DNA from: RGIG4608 sp045606265
GTDB taxonomy: Bacteria; Bacillota; Clostridia; Oscillospirales; CAG-272
Direction: 5' to 3'
Length of the DNA stretch: 64,000 bases
Assembly (NCBI GenBank): GCA_045606265.1
Contig: JAZURO010000233.1
Location: 1-64,000 of the forward strand
Position numbers and translations under genes: made by a program. Of the stretch, positions 50,017 through 60,029 are shown piece by piece. The notes under the pieces were generated by a model that did not search any database, was not told where the DNA came from, and worked only from the letters and a program-made list of their open reading frames with translations. Position 1 is the first letter of the stretch; each line of letters begins with the position of its first letter.

Positions 50017-52602
50017 ATGACACCAATGATGGAGCAATACTTTGAAATTAAAAATAAATATAAAGATTTTTTGCTTTTCTACCGACTTGGAGATTTCTAT
50101 GAAATGTTCTTTGATGATGCAATTCTTGCCTCACGCGAGCTTGAATTAACTCTCACGGGCAGAGATTGCGGAGAGGAAGAAAGAGCACCGATGTGCGGTG
50201 TTCCTTATCACAGTGCGGAGGGCTACATAGGAAAGCTTATTGAAAAGGGATATAAGGTAGCGATTTGTGAGCAGATGGAAGATCCCTCTCTTGCAAAGGG
50301 ACTCGTACGAAGAGATGTTACACGTGTTGTAACACCCGGTACCCTTATTGAGTCCAACCTCTTATCTGAAACTCAGAATAATTTTCTTTGTGCTATATAT
50401 TATGATGCAGAAGAAATTGGCGTATGCTTTGCCGACGTATCAACAGGACAAGCATTTGCAACTGCTTTTACGGGTAAGGAAATGTATTCAAAGCTCAATA
50501 CAGAGCTTTCAACATACAGGCCAAGTGAGATTATTGTTAATGTTTCCTTAGATTCGATTAAGGATAAAGGACAGTTTATTAAGGAACGAATCTCATCATC
50601 AATTACGGACAATCAAGGTTTCAGATTTGACTATAATATGGCATTTGATATTCTCAGATCTTCCTTTGATAGTGAGAGAAGTGCATGGGAAGGACGAAAA
50701 TCCATAATTTGTTCAATCGGTGGATTGCTGAATTATCTTTCAGAAATGCAAAAAACCGATAATACAAACATTAAGGACTTGAAGGTTTACTCATCTGGTC
50801 AATTTATGGAAATTGACGTCAATTCGAGAAGAAATCTTGAGCTTTGCGAAACAATGCGTACAAAAGAGAAAAGGGGTTCACTTCTTTGGGTTCTTGACAA
50901 AACAAAGACTGCTCCCGGCGCACGTTTGCTTCGTCAATGGGTAGAACATCCGTTACTCAAATCATCTCTTATCTTAAAGCGACAAAGTGCAGTTGAAGAG
51001 TTATACAATAATTTTATAAAAAGACAAGAAATTGAAACACTCCTTGCAAATGTTCTTGACCTTGAACGTCTGTTAACTAAGATAATATACGGGACGGCAA
51101 ACGGTAAGGATCTCAGAGCTGTATGCTCCACCATTTCGGTTTTTCCCGAAGTAAAAAGTCTTATTTCCGATTGTAAGAGTGAAGAACTCAGAAAGATATA
51201 TGGAAGCTTTGACACTCTTTCTGATATTCATAATCTCATACAAAAATCCATCAAAGAGGATGCACCTTTCTCTGTAAGAGACGGTGGAATAATCGTTGAC
51301 GGATATAATGCTGAGATTGACCATTTGCGTTCTATAATGTCTGACGGACACAGTTGGATTGATAGTATCACACAGCAAGAGAGGGAATCCACAGGTATTA
51401 AAACCCTTAAAATCAACTATAACAAAGTATTCGGATACTATATTGAGGTAACTAAGTCCTTGATTGATCAGGTTCCGGATAGATATATCAGAAAACAAAC
51501 CCTTTCCAACTGTGAAAGATACATAACGCAGGAGCTTAAAGACGTTGAAGCAACAATTTTGGGAGCTGCCGATAAGGTTTGCACGCTTGAATATAATTTG
51601 TTCCAGGAAATCCGTGAACGAATTGCTAACGAGAGTGATAGAATCAGAAAAACAGCTAATCTCGTTGCAACTATTGACGTATATAACAGCTTAGCTTCGG
51701 TTGCTGCAAAGAATAACTATGTTAAACCTGAAATTGATGATAGCAACGTTATTGACATAAAGGATGGCAGACATCCTGTTGTAGAACAGTTCGTAAAGGA
51801 TACATATTTTGTTCCAAATGATGTATATCTTGATACTGATGCTAATAGATTGATGCTTATTACAGGCCCCAATATGGCAGGTAAATCAACATATATGCGT
51901 CAGGTAGCTCTCATTGTTGTTATGGCTCAAATCGGTTCTTACGTTCCCGCAAGTGATGCAAGAATAGGTATTGTTGATAAGGTATTCACACGTGTAGGTG
52001 CCTCGGACGATTTGGCATCAGGTCAATCAACATTTATGCTTGAAATGAACGAGGTTGCCTATATTCTTCGTAACGCAACTCAAAAGAGCTTGATCATCTA
52101 TGATGAGGTTGGACGAGGTACATCAACGTTTGACGGTATGAGCATCGCAAGAGCAATTACTGAATATACAAACGGTAAAAAAATAGGTGCAAAAACACTT
52201 TTTGCAACCCACTACCACGAGCTTACGTCGATGGAAGATGAATTTGCAGGCATTGTTAACTATAATATTGCCGCTAAAAAACGTGGTGATGACATTATCT
52301 TTTTAAGAAAAATAATCCGTGGCTCAACTGACGACAGTTACGGCATTGAGGTTGCCAAGCTTGCAGGTTTGCCAAATGAAGTCATAAAGCGTGCTAAGGA
52401 AATTCTTTCAACCGTTGAAAAAACCTCACGTACTTTAACAACCTCCAACACAAATATTGTTGAGGAGATGGAATCATTAATTACTTTTGAAGAAGTCACT
52501 GAAAAATCAGTAATCGAAGATATTAAGAAAATAGATATCAATTCTATGACGCCCGTAGAGGCAATGAATTTGCTGTTTGAGTTAAATAACAGACTTAAAT
52601 AG
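50017..52602 (+). CDS. mutS: DNA mismatch repair protein MutS
   Basis: 861 residues from the ATG at 50017, preceded by AGGAGG; a TTG before it is rejected. Mismatch-binding domain: KNKYKDFLLFYRLGDFYEMF, containing the Phe-x-Glu wedge. Core, lever and clamp domains follow. Walker A GPNMAGKSTYMRQ (about 620), DEVGRGTSTFDG, and FATHYHEL. A helix-turn-helix dimer region follows. It recognises mismatches and recruits MutL, encoded 14 bp downstream. Confidence 0.97.
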   Translation: MTPMMEQYFEIKNKYKDFLLFYRLGDFYEMFFDDAILASRELELTLTGRDCGEEERAPMCGVPYHSAEGYIGKLIEKGYKVAICEQMEDPSLAKGLVRRDVTRVVTPGTLIESNLLSETQNNFLCAIYYDAEEIGVCFADVSTGQAFATAFTGKEMYSKLNTELSTYRPSEIIVNVSLDSIKDKGQFIKERISSSITDNQGFRFDYNMAFDILRSSFDSERSAWEGRKSIICSIGGLLNYLSEMQKTDNTNIKDLKVYSSGQFMEIDVNSRRNLELCETMRTKEKRGSLLWVLDKTKTAPGARLLRQWVEHPLLKSSLILKRQSAVEELYNNFIKRQEIETLLANVLDLERLLTKIIYGTANGKDLRAVCSTISVFPEVKSLISDCKSEELRKIYGSFDTLSDIHNLIQKSIKEDAPFSVRDGGIIVDGYNAEIDHLRSIMSDGHSWIDSITQQERESTGIKTLKINYNKVFGYYIEVTKSLIDQVPDRYIRKQTLSNCERYITQELKDVEATILGAADKVCTLEYNLFQEIRERIANESDRIRKTANLVATIDVYNSLASVAAKNNYVKPEIDDSNVIDIKDGRHPVVEQFVKDTYFVPNDVYLDTDANRLMLITGPNMAGKSTYMRQVALIVVMAQIGSYVPASDARIGIVDKVFTRVGASDDLASGQSTFMLEMNEVAYILRNATQKSLIIYDEVGRGTSTFDGMSIARAITEYTNGKKIGAKTLFATHYHELTSMEDEFAGIVNYNIAAKKRGDDIIFLRKIIRGSTDDSYGIEVAKLAGLPNEVIKRAKEILSTVEKTSRTLTTSNTNIVEEMESLITFEEVTEKSVIEDIKKIDINSMTPVEAMNLLFELNNRLK

Positions 52603-52616
52603 AGAGAGGAGAAGTT

Positions 52617-54647
52617 ATGGGAAAAATAAACGTATTATCGTTTGCGGTTGCAAATCTGATCGCTGCGGGCGAAGTTGTTGACAGACCTGCGTCGGTAATA
52701 AAAGAGTTACTTGAAAATGCAATTGACTCAGGTGCTAAACAAATAACCGTTGAAATAAAGAACGGTGGAATTACATATATGCGTGTATCAGATAACGGTT
52801 GCGGAATCGAAGCTGAAGATCTTCCCATAGCTATCAAGCGCCACGCAACGAGTAAGATAAAAACGTCCGATGATCTGATGAAAATTCTCACACTCGGTTT
52901 TAGAGGCGAAGCTCTTGCTGCCATCGCATCGGTTTCCGATCTCAGAATTATATCCAAGGTTGAGAATGCAACCTATGGTGCAATGATTGAATCACACGGT
53001 GGAGAAATTACAGAATACAGCGAGCAAGCTGCAAGACAGGGCACAACAGTAATTGTTGAAAACCTTTTTGCCAATATTCCCGCAAGAAGAAAGTTTTTGA
53101 AACGTGATGCCACCGAAGCAAGTGCGATTGGAACCATAATTGAAAAGATCGCATTTTCTCATCCTGAAATTTCTTTCCGCTTTATTTCTGACGGCAGTCT
53201 TAAACTTGAAACACCGGGTGACGGTAAGCTCGAAAACGTAATCTATACGGTTATGGGCAAGCAAATGCAAAATGCTATGATATATGTTGACAGCGAGATC
53301 AACGACATCAGAGTACAGGGATATATAGGTCGCTCAGATGTTGTTAAATCTAATCGAAATTATCAGAATTTTTTTATTAACAACAGATATATCAAAAGCA
53401 AACTCGCAATAGCCGCTATTGAGCAGGCATATACATCATATTTGCCGCCTGAAAAATTCCCTTGTTGCGTTCTTAATTTGATTATCAATCCCGCAACGGT
53501 GGATATTAATGTTCACCCCACAAAGCTTGAGGTGAAATTTGCAAATGAGAAGCCCGTATTTGAGGCGATTTATCATACGGTAAAAACTGCACTTGAAGAA
53601 AATACGACCCGACCTGAGATTCAAATCGGTCAACGTAAAAATGATACTTTTACACGTATTTCGGCAGAACAGTTCAGAAATATAGCTGATGCACGTCCAG
53701 TATCTCACGCTTTTGCTCCGATAGTTGATTCACGGCAGGAAGAAAAGATCGAGCAGTTGAATTATTCGGATGTACCTGCTGTGCCAGTGACAGAAGAGCC
53801 AAAGCCACCAATTGTAATCGAAGAAAATATAGAAGAAAGGGTAATTCCTAAGGAAGCTCTGATTCTTCACGAAAAGTATTCAGTATTGTCTGATGAAGAT
53901 TTCATCAAGCTAAATCCTTGCGAGGTTTTGGAATTCTATTCAAATTATATTTCTTACATAATAGATCCCAACGAGCCACGTATTGATTATGATACATTTG
54001 ATTATGTAGATGATGAATTTGCCGATCAGTATCAGTCAATATCTCAGACAGATACTCCTCCTGCTATTCCTGTTTACCGAATTGTCGGCGAAGTATTCAA
54101 CTCTTATCTGATAGTTGAACGTGATGATAAAATACTAATTATTGATAAGCACGCAGCTCACGAAAGAATTATCTTTGAAAAGAATAAGGAAATGATGAAG
54201 TCAAAGGAGCCATCCTCTCAAATTCTAATAACTCCTATTGAAATTATGCTCACCTCTGCTGAAATTGCAGTAGTCAATGATTATTTCACGGAATTTGAAA
54301 AGCTCGGCTTCAAGCTTCAAACAAAAAAATACAGTATTCTTGTATATTCAATACCTACCGAGCTTGCTTCGTGCGATGTTCAGGATACCTTATCTACAAT
54401 GATAAACAGAATCAAAGACGGTCTTGGTAATGCAAAGCTTACCCGTGATATACTCTTTGAAAAAGCATTGTATCAAGCATCCTGCAAAGCAGCAATAAAA
54501 GCGGGCAGGGAATACGTAGAAGCACATGTCGAATGGATCGTTGAGCAGCTGATGAAAATCCCCGACATTACGTTTTGCCCACACGGCAGACCCGTTGCTA
54601 TGGAGCTTTCAAAAAGGAATCTTGACCATCAATTCGAGCGAACATAA
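52617..54647 (+). CDS. mutL: DNA mismatch repair protein MutL
   Basis: 676 residues. GHKL ATPase: ANLIAAGEVVDRPASVIKEL, DNGCGI, TSKIKTSDDL and GFRGEALA. A linker of ~150 residues (about 340-480) is acidic and variable. The C-terminal dimer domain has the endonuclease motif read as DKHAAHERIIFE (family DQHAxxERxxYE), and further metal-site motifs ASCKAAIKAG and CPHGRPV. Lys in place of Gln is mild; all acidic and His ligands remain, so nicking activity is expected. Follows mutS closely. Confidence 0.95.
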   Translation: MGKINVLSFAVANLIAAGEVVDRPASVIKELLENAIDSGAKQITVEIKNGGITYMRVSDNGCGIEAEDLPIAIKRHATSKIKTSDDLMKILTLGFRGEALAAIASVSDLRIISKVENATYGAMIESHGGEITEYSEQAARQGTTVIVENLFANIPARRKFLKRDATEASAIGTIIEKIAFSHPEISFRFISDGSLKLETPGDGKLENVIYTVMGKQMQNAMIYVDSEINDIRVQGYIGRSDVVKSNRNYQNFFINNRYIKSKLAIAAIEQAYTSYLPPEKFPCCVLNLIINPATVDINVHPTKLEVKFANEKPVFEAIYHTVKTALEENTTRPEIQIGQRKNDTFTRISAEQFRNIADARPVSHAFAPIVDSRQEEKIEQLNYSDVPAVPVTEEPKPPIVIEENIEERVIPKEALILHEKYSVLSDEDFIKLNPCEVLEFYSNYISYIIDPNEPRIDYDTFDYVDDEFADQYQSISQTDTPPAIPVYRIVGEVFNSYLIVERDDKILIIDKHAAHERIIFEKNKEMMKSKEPSSQILITPIEIMLTSAEIAVVNDYFTEFEKLGFKLQTKKYSILVYSIPTELASCDVQDTLSTMINRIKDGLGNAKLTRDILFEKALYQASCKAAIKAGREYVEAHVEWIVEQLMKIPDITFCPHGRPVAMELSKRNLDHQFERT

Positions 54648-54668
54648 CCCCTTACGAAAGGAACAATA

Positions 54669-55814
54669 ATGAGTAAAAATTTTGACCTAATTAAGACCGA
54701 AGGACGTGCAAGACGTGGTGTTTTGCATACTGTTCACGGTGACATACAAACCCCCGTATTTATGAACGTTGGCACTTGTGCGGCAATAAAAGGTGGCGTA
54801 TCCACAATGGATTTAAGAGAGCTAAAATGCCAAGTAGAGCTTTCCAATACATACCACCTTCACGTAAGACCCGGGGATAGATTAATAAAAGAAATGGGCG
54901 GCATACACAAATTCTTTAATTGGGATAAACCTGTATTAACCGACAGTGGCGGATTCCAGGTATTCTCACTCGCTTCCCTCAGAAAAATTACTGAGGAAGG
55001 TGTGCATTTTGCCTCACACGTTGATGGTAGAAAGATTTTTATGGGACCTGAAGAAAGTATGCAGATTCAGTCTAATCTTGCATCCACAATCGCTATGGCA
55101 TTTGATGAATGTATTGAAAACCCCGCTGAATATCAATACGTTCAACAATCGTGTGACAGAACAACAAGATGGCTTGTTCGTTGCAAGGCAGAGATGCAAC
55201 GTCTAAATTCGTTGCCGGATACCATTAATAAACACCAAATGCTCTTTGGCATCAATCAGGGCAGCACTTATGACGATCTTCGAATAAAGCATATGCAGGA
55301 AATAGCTGAGCTTGATCTTGACGGATATGCAATTGGAGGTCTTGCCGTAGGTGAATCTACTGAGGAAATGTACAGAATTATTGATGTTGTTGAACCCTAT
55401 ATGCCAACAGATAAGCCCCGTTACCTTATGGGAGTTGGTACCCCCTTAAATATTCTTGAAGCCGTTCACAGAGGAGTTGATTTCTTTGACTGCGTAATGC
55501 CATCAAGAAATGCCCGTCACGGAAATCTTTTTACCTGGCACGGTAGAATGAACGTAATGAACGAGCAGTATGCAAAGGATCCAAGACCTTTCGATGAGGG
55601 ATGCGGTTGTCCAACGTGCAGAAATTACAGCAGATCATATATAAGGCATCTTATAAAGGCAAAGGAAGCACTTGGAATGCGACTTGCTGTTATTCATAAT
55701 CTCTATTTCTATAATGAATTAACCGAGAAGATCAGAGAAGCACTTGACGGAGGGTATTTTGAAGAGTTTTATCAAAAATACCGTAATATTCTTGCCGAGA
55801 GACTTCACGATTAA
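54669..55814 (+). CDS. tgt: Queuine/preQ1 tRNA-ribosyltransferase
   Basis: 381 residues. Substrate-pocket and nucleophile motifs TDSGGFQVFSL (Asp, about 93) and DCVMPSRNARHG (catalytic Asp). The zinc site is CGCPTCRNYSRSYIRHL. The bacterial enzyme exchanges guanine 34 for preQ1 in tRNAs with GUN anticodons. No queA, queC-F or yajC gene is next to it. RBS GAAAGGA precedes the ATG. The last gene of the mutS-mutL unit. Confidence 0.96.
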   Translation: MSKNFDLIKTEGRARRGVLHTVHGDIQTPVFMNVGTCAAIKGGVSTMDLRELKCQVELSNTYHLHVRPGDRLIKEMGGIHKFFNWDKPVLTDSGGFQVFSLASLRKITEEGVHFASHVDGRKIFMGPEESMQIQSNLASTIAMAFDECIENPAEYQYVQQSCDRTTRWLVRCKAEMQRLNSLPDTINKHQMLFGINQGSTYDDLRIKHMQEIAELDLDGYAIGGLAVGESTEEMYRIIDVVEPYMPTDKPRYLMGVGTPLNILEAVHRGVDFFDCVMPSRNARHGNLFTWHGRMNVMNEQYAKDPRPFDEGCGCPTCRNYSRSYIRHLIKAKEALGMRLAVIHNLYFYNELTEKIREALDGGYFEEFYQKYRNILAERLHD

Positions 55815-55866
55815 AATAAATTCAAATTGTCTTGAAAATCATTCAAATATATCAATATTATATCTT

Positions 55867-55886
55867 TTATGGCAAGCCAGCCATAA
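55867..55886 (+). promoter_or_regulatory. Small hairpin just before the glyS RBS
   Basis: TTATGGC pairs with GCCATAA around AAGCCA, ending at the Shine-Dalgarno. An inner alternative (TGGC with GCCA) overlaps it. Could tune translation; a chance hairpin is possible. Confidence 0.35.
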
Positions 55887-55904
55887 GGAAGAAAGGTGAT
55901 CAAA

Positions 55905-57308
55905 ATGAACAACACAGAAAAAACAATGGACAAAGTAGTTGCTTTATGCAAAAACCGTGGATTTATTTTCCCCGGATCCGAGATTTACGGAGGCCTCGCT
56001 AATACTTGGGATTACGGCCCTCTCGGCGTAGAGCTCAAAAACAACATCAAGCGTGCTTGGTGGAAGAAATTCGTGCAAGAGAACAAATATAATGTTGGTC
56101 TCGATGCGGCGATTCTTATGAACCCTCAAACCTGGGTAGCATCGGGACATCTTGCAGGATTTTCTGATCCTATGATGGACTGCCGTGAATGTCATGAAAG
56201 ATTCCGTGCAGACAAGCTTATTGAGGATTGGTGTGAAGAAACAGGATTTACTCTTGAAAAGCCCATCGACGCTTTTTCACAGCCTGAGCTTAAAGCTTTT
56301 GTTGAGGAACACAACATTCCTTGTCCTACCTGTAAAAAGCATAACTTTACCGACATCCGTCAGTTTAATCTTATGTTTAAGACCTTCCAAGGTGTAACCG
56401 AGGACTCTAAAAACACAGTATATCTCCGTCCTGAAACTGCGCAGGGTATCTTCACCAACTTTGCAAACGTTCAAAGAACAACAAGAAGAAAATTGCCATT
56501 TGGTATCGGACAAATAGGTAAATCATTCAGAAACGAAATTACTCCCGGTAACTTTATCTTCCGTGTAAGAGAATTTGAACAAATGGAGCTTGAATTCTTC
56601 TGCAAGCCAGGAACTGATCTTGAATGGTTCGCATATTGGAGAAACTTCTGCCATCAATGGCTCCTTGATATCGGTCTTAAAGATGAAAATCTTCGTCTTC
56701 GTGACCACGATCCCGAAGAGCTTTGCTTCTATTCAAAAGCAACAACTGACTTTGAGTTTTTGTTCCCATTTGGTTGGGGTGAGCTTTGGGGCGTAGCTGA
56801 CAGAACTGATTATGACCTTACACAGCACCAGAATGAGTCAAAGAAGGATCTCACTTATTTTGATCCCGAAACAAACGAAAGATACACTCCTTACGTTATT
56901 GAGCCCTCTCTTGGTGTTGAAAGAAGTGTACTTGCAGTTCTTTGCGATGCATATGACGAAGAAGTAATTGATGCCGAAAAGAATGACGTAAGAACGGTTC
57001 TTCGTATTCATCCCGCACTTGCTCCCGTTAAGGCGGCAATTCTTCCTCTTTCAAAGAAACTTTCAGATAAAGCTGATGAAATTTTCTGTGATCTTTCAAA
57101 GCACTTTAACGTAGAATTCGACGAAACCGGTTCTATTGGCAAGAGATACAGACGTCAGGATGAAATTGGTACGCCTTTGTGTATTACTTATGACTTTGAT
57201 TCTGAAAATGACGGTTGCGTGACTATTAGAGACAGAGACACAATGGAGCAGATCAGACTCCCCATTACTGAGCTTAAATCTTATATTGAAAATAAAATTC
57301 AGTTTTAA
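55905..57308 (+). CDS. glyS: Glycyl-tRNA synthetase, dimeric eukaryote/archaea-like type
   Basis: 467 residues from the ATG at 55905; a GTG at 55896 abuts the RBS and is not preferred. Single-chain alpha2 type: FIFPGSEIYGGLANTWDYGP, LKNNIKRAWWKKFV, FSDPMMDC, CRECHERFRADKL and CPTCKKHNFTDIRQFN (zinc-like Cys), AQGIFTNFANV (motif 2 area), and YVIEPSLGVERSVLAVL (motif 3). The C-terminal anticodon-binding domain is about 365-460. Charges tRNA-Gly. I see no T-box in the 90-bp gap ahead. A close acyl-CoA ligase follows. Confidence 0.95.
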   Translation: MNNTEKTMDKVVALCKNRGFIFPGSEIYGGLANTWDYGPLGVELKNNIKRAWWKKFVQENKYNVGLDAAILMNPQTWVASGHLAGFSDPMMDCRECHERFRADKLIEDWCEETGFTLEKPIDAFSQPELKAFVEEHNIPCPTCKKHNFTDIRQFNLMFKTFQGVTEDSKNTVYLRPETAQGIFTNFANVQRTTRRKLPFGIGQIGKSFRNEITPGNFIFRVREFEQMELEFFCKPGTDLEWFAYWRNFCHQWLLDIGLKDENLRLRDHDPEELCFYSKATTDFEFLFPFGWGELWGVADRTDYDLTQHQNESKKDLTYFDPETNERYTPYVIEPSLGVERSVLAVLCDAYDEEVIDAEKNDVRTVLRIHPALAPVKAAILPLSKKLSDKADEIFCDLSKHFNVEFDETGSIGKRYRRQDEIGTPLCITYDFDSENDGCVTIRDRDTMEQIRLPITELKSYIENKIQF

Positions 57309-57335
57309 TAATCAATAGGACGGAGGAAATATCAA

Positions 57336-59054
57336 ATGAAAAACAGAAAAAAGAATTATCCGTTATATGAAACAACAATATTTGAAGACTTTAGAATAAT
57401 GACCGAGAACGTTGCCAATAAGTATCCTAACAAAGTTGCATATTCGTTCAAAGAGAATCCCCACAAGCCCGAGATTACAAAGAAAACGTTTGCTGAAACA
57501 AGAACCTATATCGTTGCTATGGGTACGGGACTTGTTGATTTCGGCGTGCGTGAAAAGCATATCGCTATTGTTGGTGAAGCATCATATAACTGGGTAACTT
57601 CTTATTATGCAACTATGTCTATCGGCGCAGTTACTGTACCGATTGACAAGGAGCTCCCGGCTGATGATATCAAGAGCATTATAGAAACAGCTGAATGTGA
57701 CTTTGTAATTTACAGTTCAGTAATTGATGCTAAAATCAAAGCTATTAGAGAATCTATTTCAATCTCCCCCAAGTTTATTTGTATGAGCAAAAAAACTGAA
57801 ATTGAAGACGTTACAATGCTCTCTGACATTATTGCCCGTGGTGAAAAGCTCGTTGCTGACGGTGATAACTCTTATTATGATTATGATCTTGACCCTAACA
57901 AGCTTGCGAGTATCGTGTTTACGTCAGGTACAACCGGAAAGGGAAAGGGTGTTATGCTCACGCAGACCAATATCGTTTCCGATATGACACAGGGTATGTA
58001 TAACTTCAATATCACACCCAAAACACTTTGCGTTTTGCCCCCTCATCATACATTTGGTTCAACAGTTAACTTCGTTGGTCACTATGCACAGGGAGCTGAG
58101 GTTTATATTTCAAACGGCCTTAAATACATACTTAACGAGCTTAAAGAACAACAGCCGACTCACCTTATCTTAGTTCCTCTTTTTGTTGAAACGTTCTATA
58201 AGAGAATTTGGGCAACAGCTGAAAAGCAGGGAAAAGACAAGCTTCTCCGTACAATGATTAAAGCAAGCAACGGTATGAGAAAGGTTGGTATTGACCTTCG
58301 TAAGAAGCTTTTTGCAAGTGTAACAAGCGCTTTTGGCGGAAAACTCGAAATGATTATTTGCGGTGGCGCTGCACTTAACCAAGATATTATTGATACATTT
58401 GAAAGCATTGGTATTGTAATTCTTAACGGTTATGGAATTACCGAATGTGCCCCTCTTATTTCCTGTAACAGAAATGAATACAGAAAGAACGGTAGTGTTG
58501 GTACGCCCATTATCGGTGAAAAGGTTAAAATTGCTGATCCCGATGAAAACGGAGAGGGAGAGATTTGTGTTAAAGGTCCCAATGTTATGATGGGTTACTA
58601 TAAGAATCCCGAAGCAACCGAAGCTGCTTTTGATAAAGACGGATATTTCAAAACCGGTGACTTTGGTAAGCTTGACGAAGAAGGCTGGATCTATATTACA
58701 GGACGTCTCAAAAATCTTATCATTCTTTCAAACGGTAAGAATGTTTATCCCGAAGAAATCGAAACTGAAATTTCACGTATTTACGGTGTTAACGAGGTTG
58801 TAGTTTACGAAGGACTTAACAAAGACGGTTCAAGTAAGGATTGTATCGTTGCTGAAATTTATCCTGACTTTGACGCCCTTAAAGCTCACGGAATTACCGA
58901 TACACAAAAGCATTTCAAAGACGGAGTTAATGAGATTAACAAGAGAAGCGCACCCTATAAGAAGGTACAGATCGTTAAGATCAGAAATGAAGAATTTGAA
59001 AAGAATACTTCAAAGAAGATTATTAGATTCAAAATTAACAGAATTGTTGACTAA
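57336..59054 (+). CDS. AMP-binding long-chain acyl-CoA synthetase-like enzyme
   Basis: 572 residues. Adenylation motifs in order: IVFTSGTTGKGKGVMLTQTN (about 201-220), YGITECAPLIS (about 367-377), FKTGDFGKLDEEGWIYITGR (about 430-450), and a C-terminal KKIIRFKI with the catalytic Lys. The N-terminus (NYPLYETTIFEDFRIMTE) matches clostridial long-chain ligases. It would activate fatty acids to acyl-AMP and then acyl-CoA or acyl-ACP; the substrate is inferred. 27 bp after glyS on the same strand, with a terminator behind it. Fits with the acyl-ACP thioesterase at 44369 but is not linked to it. Confidence 0.92.
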   Translation: MKNRKKNYPLYETTIFEDFRIMTENVANKYPNKVAYSFKENPHKPEITKKTFAETRTYIVAMGTGLVDFGVREKHIAIVGEASYNWVTSYYATMSIGAVTVPIDKELPADDIKSIIETAECDFVIYSSVIDAKIKAIRESISISPKFICMSKKTEIEDVTMLSDIIARGEKLVADGDNSYYDYDLDPNKLASIVFTSGTTGKGKGVMLTQTNIVSDMTQGMYNFNITPKTLCVLPPHHTFGSTVNFVGHYAQGAEVYISNGLKYILNELKEQQPTHLILVPLFVETFYKRIWATAEKQGKDKLLRTMIKASNGMRKVGIDLRKKLFASVTSAFGGKLEMIICGGAALNQDIIDTFESIGIVILNGYGITECAPLISCNRNEYRKNGSVGTPIIGEKVKIADPDENGEGEICVKGPNVMMGYYKNPEATEAAFDKDGYFKTGDFGKLDEEGWIYITGRLKNLIILSNGKNVYPEEIETEISRIYGVNEVVVYEGLNKDGSSKDCIVAEIYPDFDALKAHGITDTQKHFKDGVNEINKRSAPYKKVQIVKIRNEEFEKNTSKKIIRFKINRIVD

Positions 59055-59060
59055 TAACAG

Positions 59061-59100
59061 AAAACACCCTGTAAGATATTCCTTGCAGGGTGTTTTATTT
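59061..59100. terminator. Bidirectional terminator between the acyl-CoA synthetase and ASCH genes
   Basis: AAAACACCCTGTAAG pairs with CTTGCAGGGTGTTTT (one G-U) around ATATTC. Confidence 0.88.
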
Positions 59101-59434
59101 ATGTTAATTCAATTTGTATCGCCAATGCGCCGTATTTTTCAATTTTTTCTTTGGAATAATACTGATACATATCAAATGGATCACTGATTTCATCCTCAGA
59201 ATAACCTATTTCTGTCTTGTTATAGTGTTTGTATAACTCAAAAAAATCTTTATAAACGACAGTGTTGATAACTCTAACCGTCATTTCTTCGTTTGTCGTT
59301 GTGTTGGTGAAAATTATAGTATCGCCTTTTGAAACAAGACATCTTTTTTCATCATTTAATCTCATTTCAACCGTTTTTCTACCTGATTGCATTGATAGAA
59401 AAGAGTCGTTCCATAAATTCATTCTATGTATCAT
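59099..59434 (-). CDS. ASCH-domain protein
   Basis: 111 residues from the ATG at 59434 (GAGGTG upstream). The ASCH fold is shown by LWNDSFLSMQSGRKTVEMRL, then VSKGDTIIFTN and VRVINTVVYKDFFELY. ASCH domains resemble PUA and are predicted to bind RNA; some members act on modified nucleosides. The Lys and Arg in the first motif (GRKTVEMRL) are typical of the conserved site. Lies 7 bp after rnhA, so co-transcribed. Confidence 0.88.
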   Translation of the reverse strand: MIHRMNLWNDSFLSMQSGRKTVEMRLNDEKRCLVSKGDTIIFTNTTTNEEMTVRVINTVVYKDFFELYKHYNKTEIGYSEDEISDPFDMYQYYSKEKIEKYGALAIQIELT

Positions 59435-59441
59435 AAACACC

Positions 59442-59882
59442 TCAATCTACAAAGGAATCAGCAAAATCGGTTGCGAGTTTATCACAACGCTCATTATATG
59501 CGTGACCGGCATGTCCTTTTACCCAAACAAAAGTAATTTCGTGCTTATCAATAAGTCTTAAAAGTAGCTCCCACAAATCGGGATTCAGCGCAGGGGATTT
59601 ATCAGCTTTTTTCCATCCCTTTTCCTTCCACGAATAAACCCATTTTTTCTCAATGGCGTCTATCATATATTTTGAATCGGAATATAATGTTACTTCACAT
59701 TTTTCTTTAAGAGCAGAGAGGGCTTTAATTGCGGCTGTAAGCTCCATTCTATTATTAGTTGTAGAACGTTCACCTCCTGAAAGCTCTTTTTCTGTTTTAC
59801 CGTAAACCAAGATCGCACCCCAGCCGCCTTTACCTGGATTTCCACGGCAAGCGCCATCAGTATATATGTCAACGTGTTTCAT
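59442..59882 (-). CDS. rnhA: Ribonuclease HI
   Basis: 146 residues from the ATG at 59882 (GGGAGA upstream). Active-site residues: Asp in DIYTDGACRGNPG (4-16), Glu in NNRMELTAAI (about 47), Asp in YSDSKYMIDAI (about 70), and the C-terminal WVKGHAGHAYNERCDKLA with the His loop and last Asp. Degrades the RNA strand of RNA-DNA hybrids. The genome thus has both RNase HI and RNase HII (31804). First of a two-gene unit with the ASCH protein. Confidence 0.96.
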   Translation of the reverse strand: MKHVDIYTDGACRGNPGKGGWGAILVYGKTEKELSGGERSTTNNRMELTAAIKALSALKEKCEVTLYSDSKYMIDAIEKKWVYSWKEKGWKKADKSPALNPDLWELLLRLIDKHEITFVWVKGHAGHAYNERCDKLATDFADSFVD

Positions 59883-59910
59883 AAATATCTCCCGTAATGT
59901 TAGTATATTT

Positions 59911-59939
59911 ATATTAACATAAATATAAAATAAAGTCAA
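59911..59939 (-). promoter_or_regulatory. Sigma-A promoter for rnhA-ASCH
   Basis: On the minus strand: TTGACT, 17-bp spacer, TAATAT. Divergent from the CobW promoter. Confidence 0.6.
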
Positions 59940-59958
59940 TATTTTTTCTGTCATAATG

Positions 59959-59987
59959 TTGACAATAATCATGATTTGAGGTAAAAT
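59959..59987 (+). promoter_or_regulatory. Sigma-A promoter with palindrome for the CobW-like operon
   Basis: TTGACA, 17-bp spacer, TAAAAT. The spacer holds a perfect 10-bp palindrome AATCATGATT (59967-59976), where a repressor could block polymerase. It does not match the Firmicute Zur box as I know it. Confidence 0.65.
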
Positions 59988-60029
59988 ATAGAGTGGTTAA
60001 TTATTATCAAAACAAAGGAGATTTTACAA

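Noticed and set aside
55815..55904. T-box leader for glyS
   Set aside because: The gap is too short and has no T-box core sequence or specifier hairpin.
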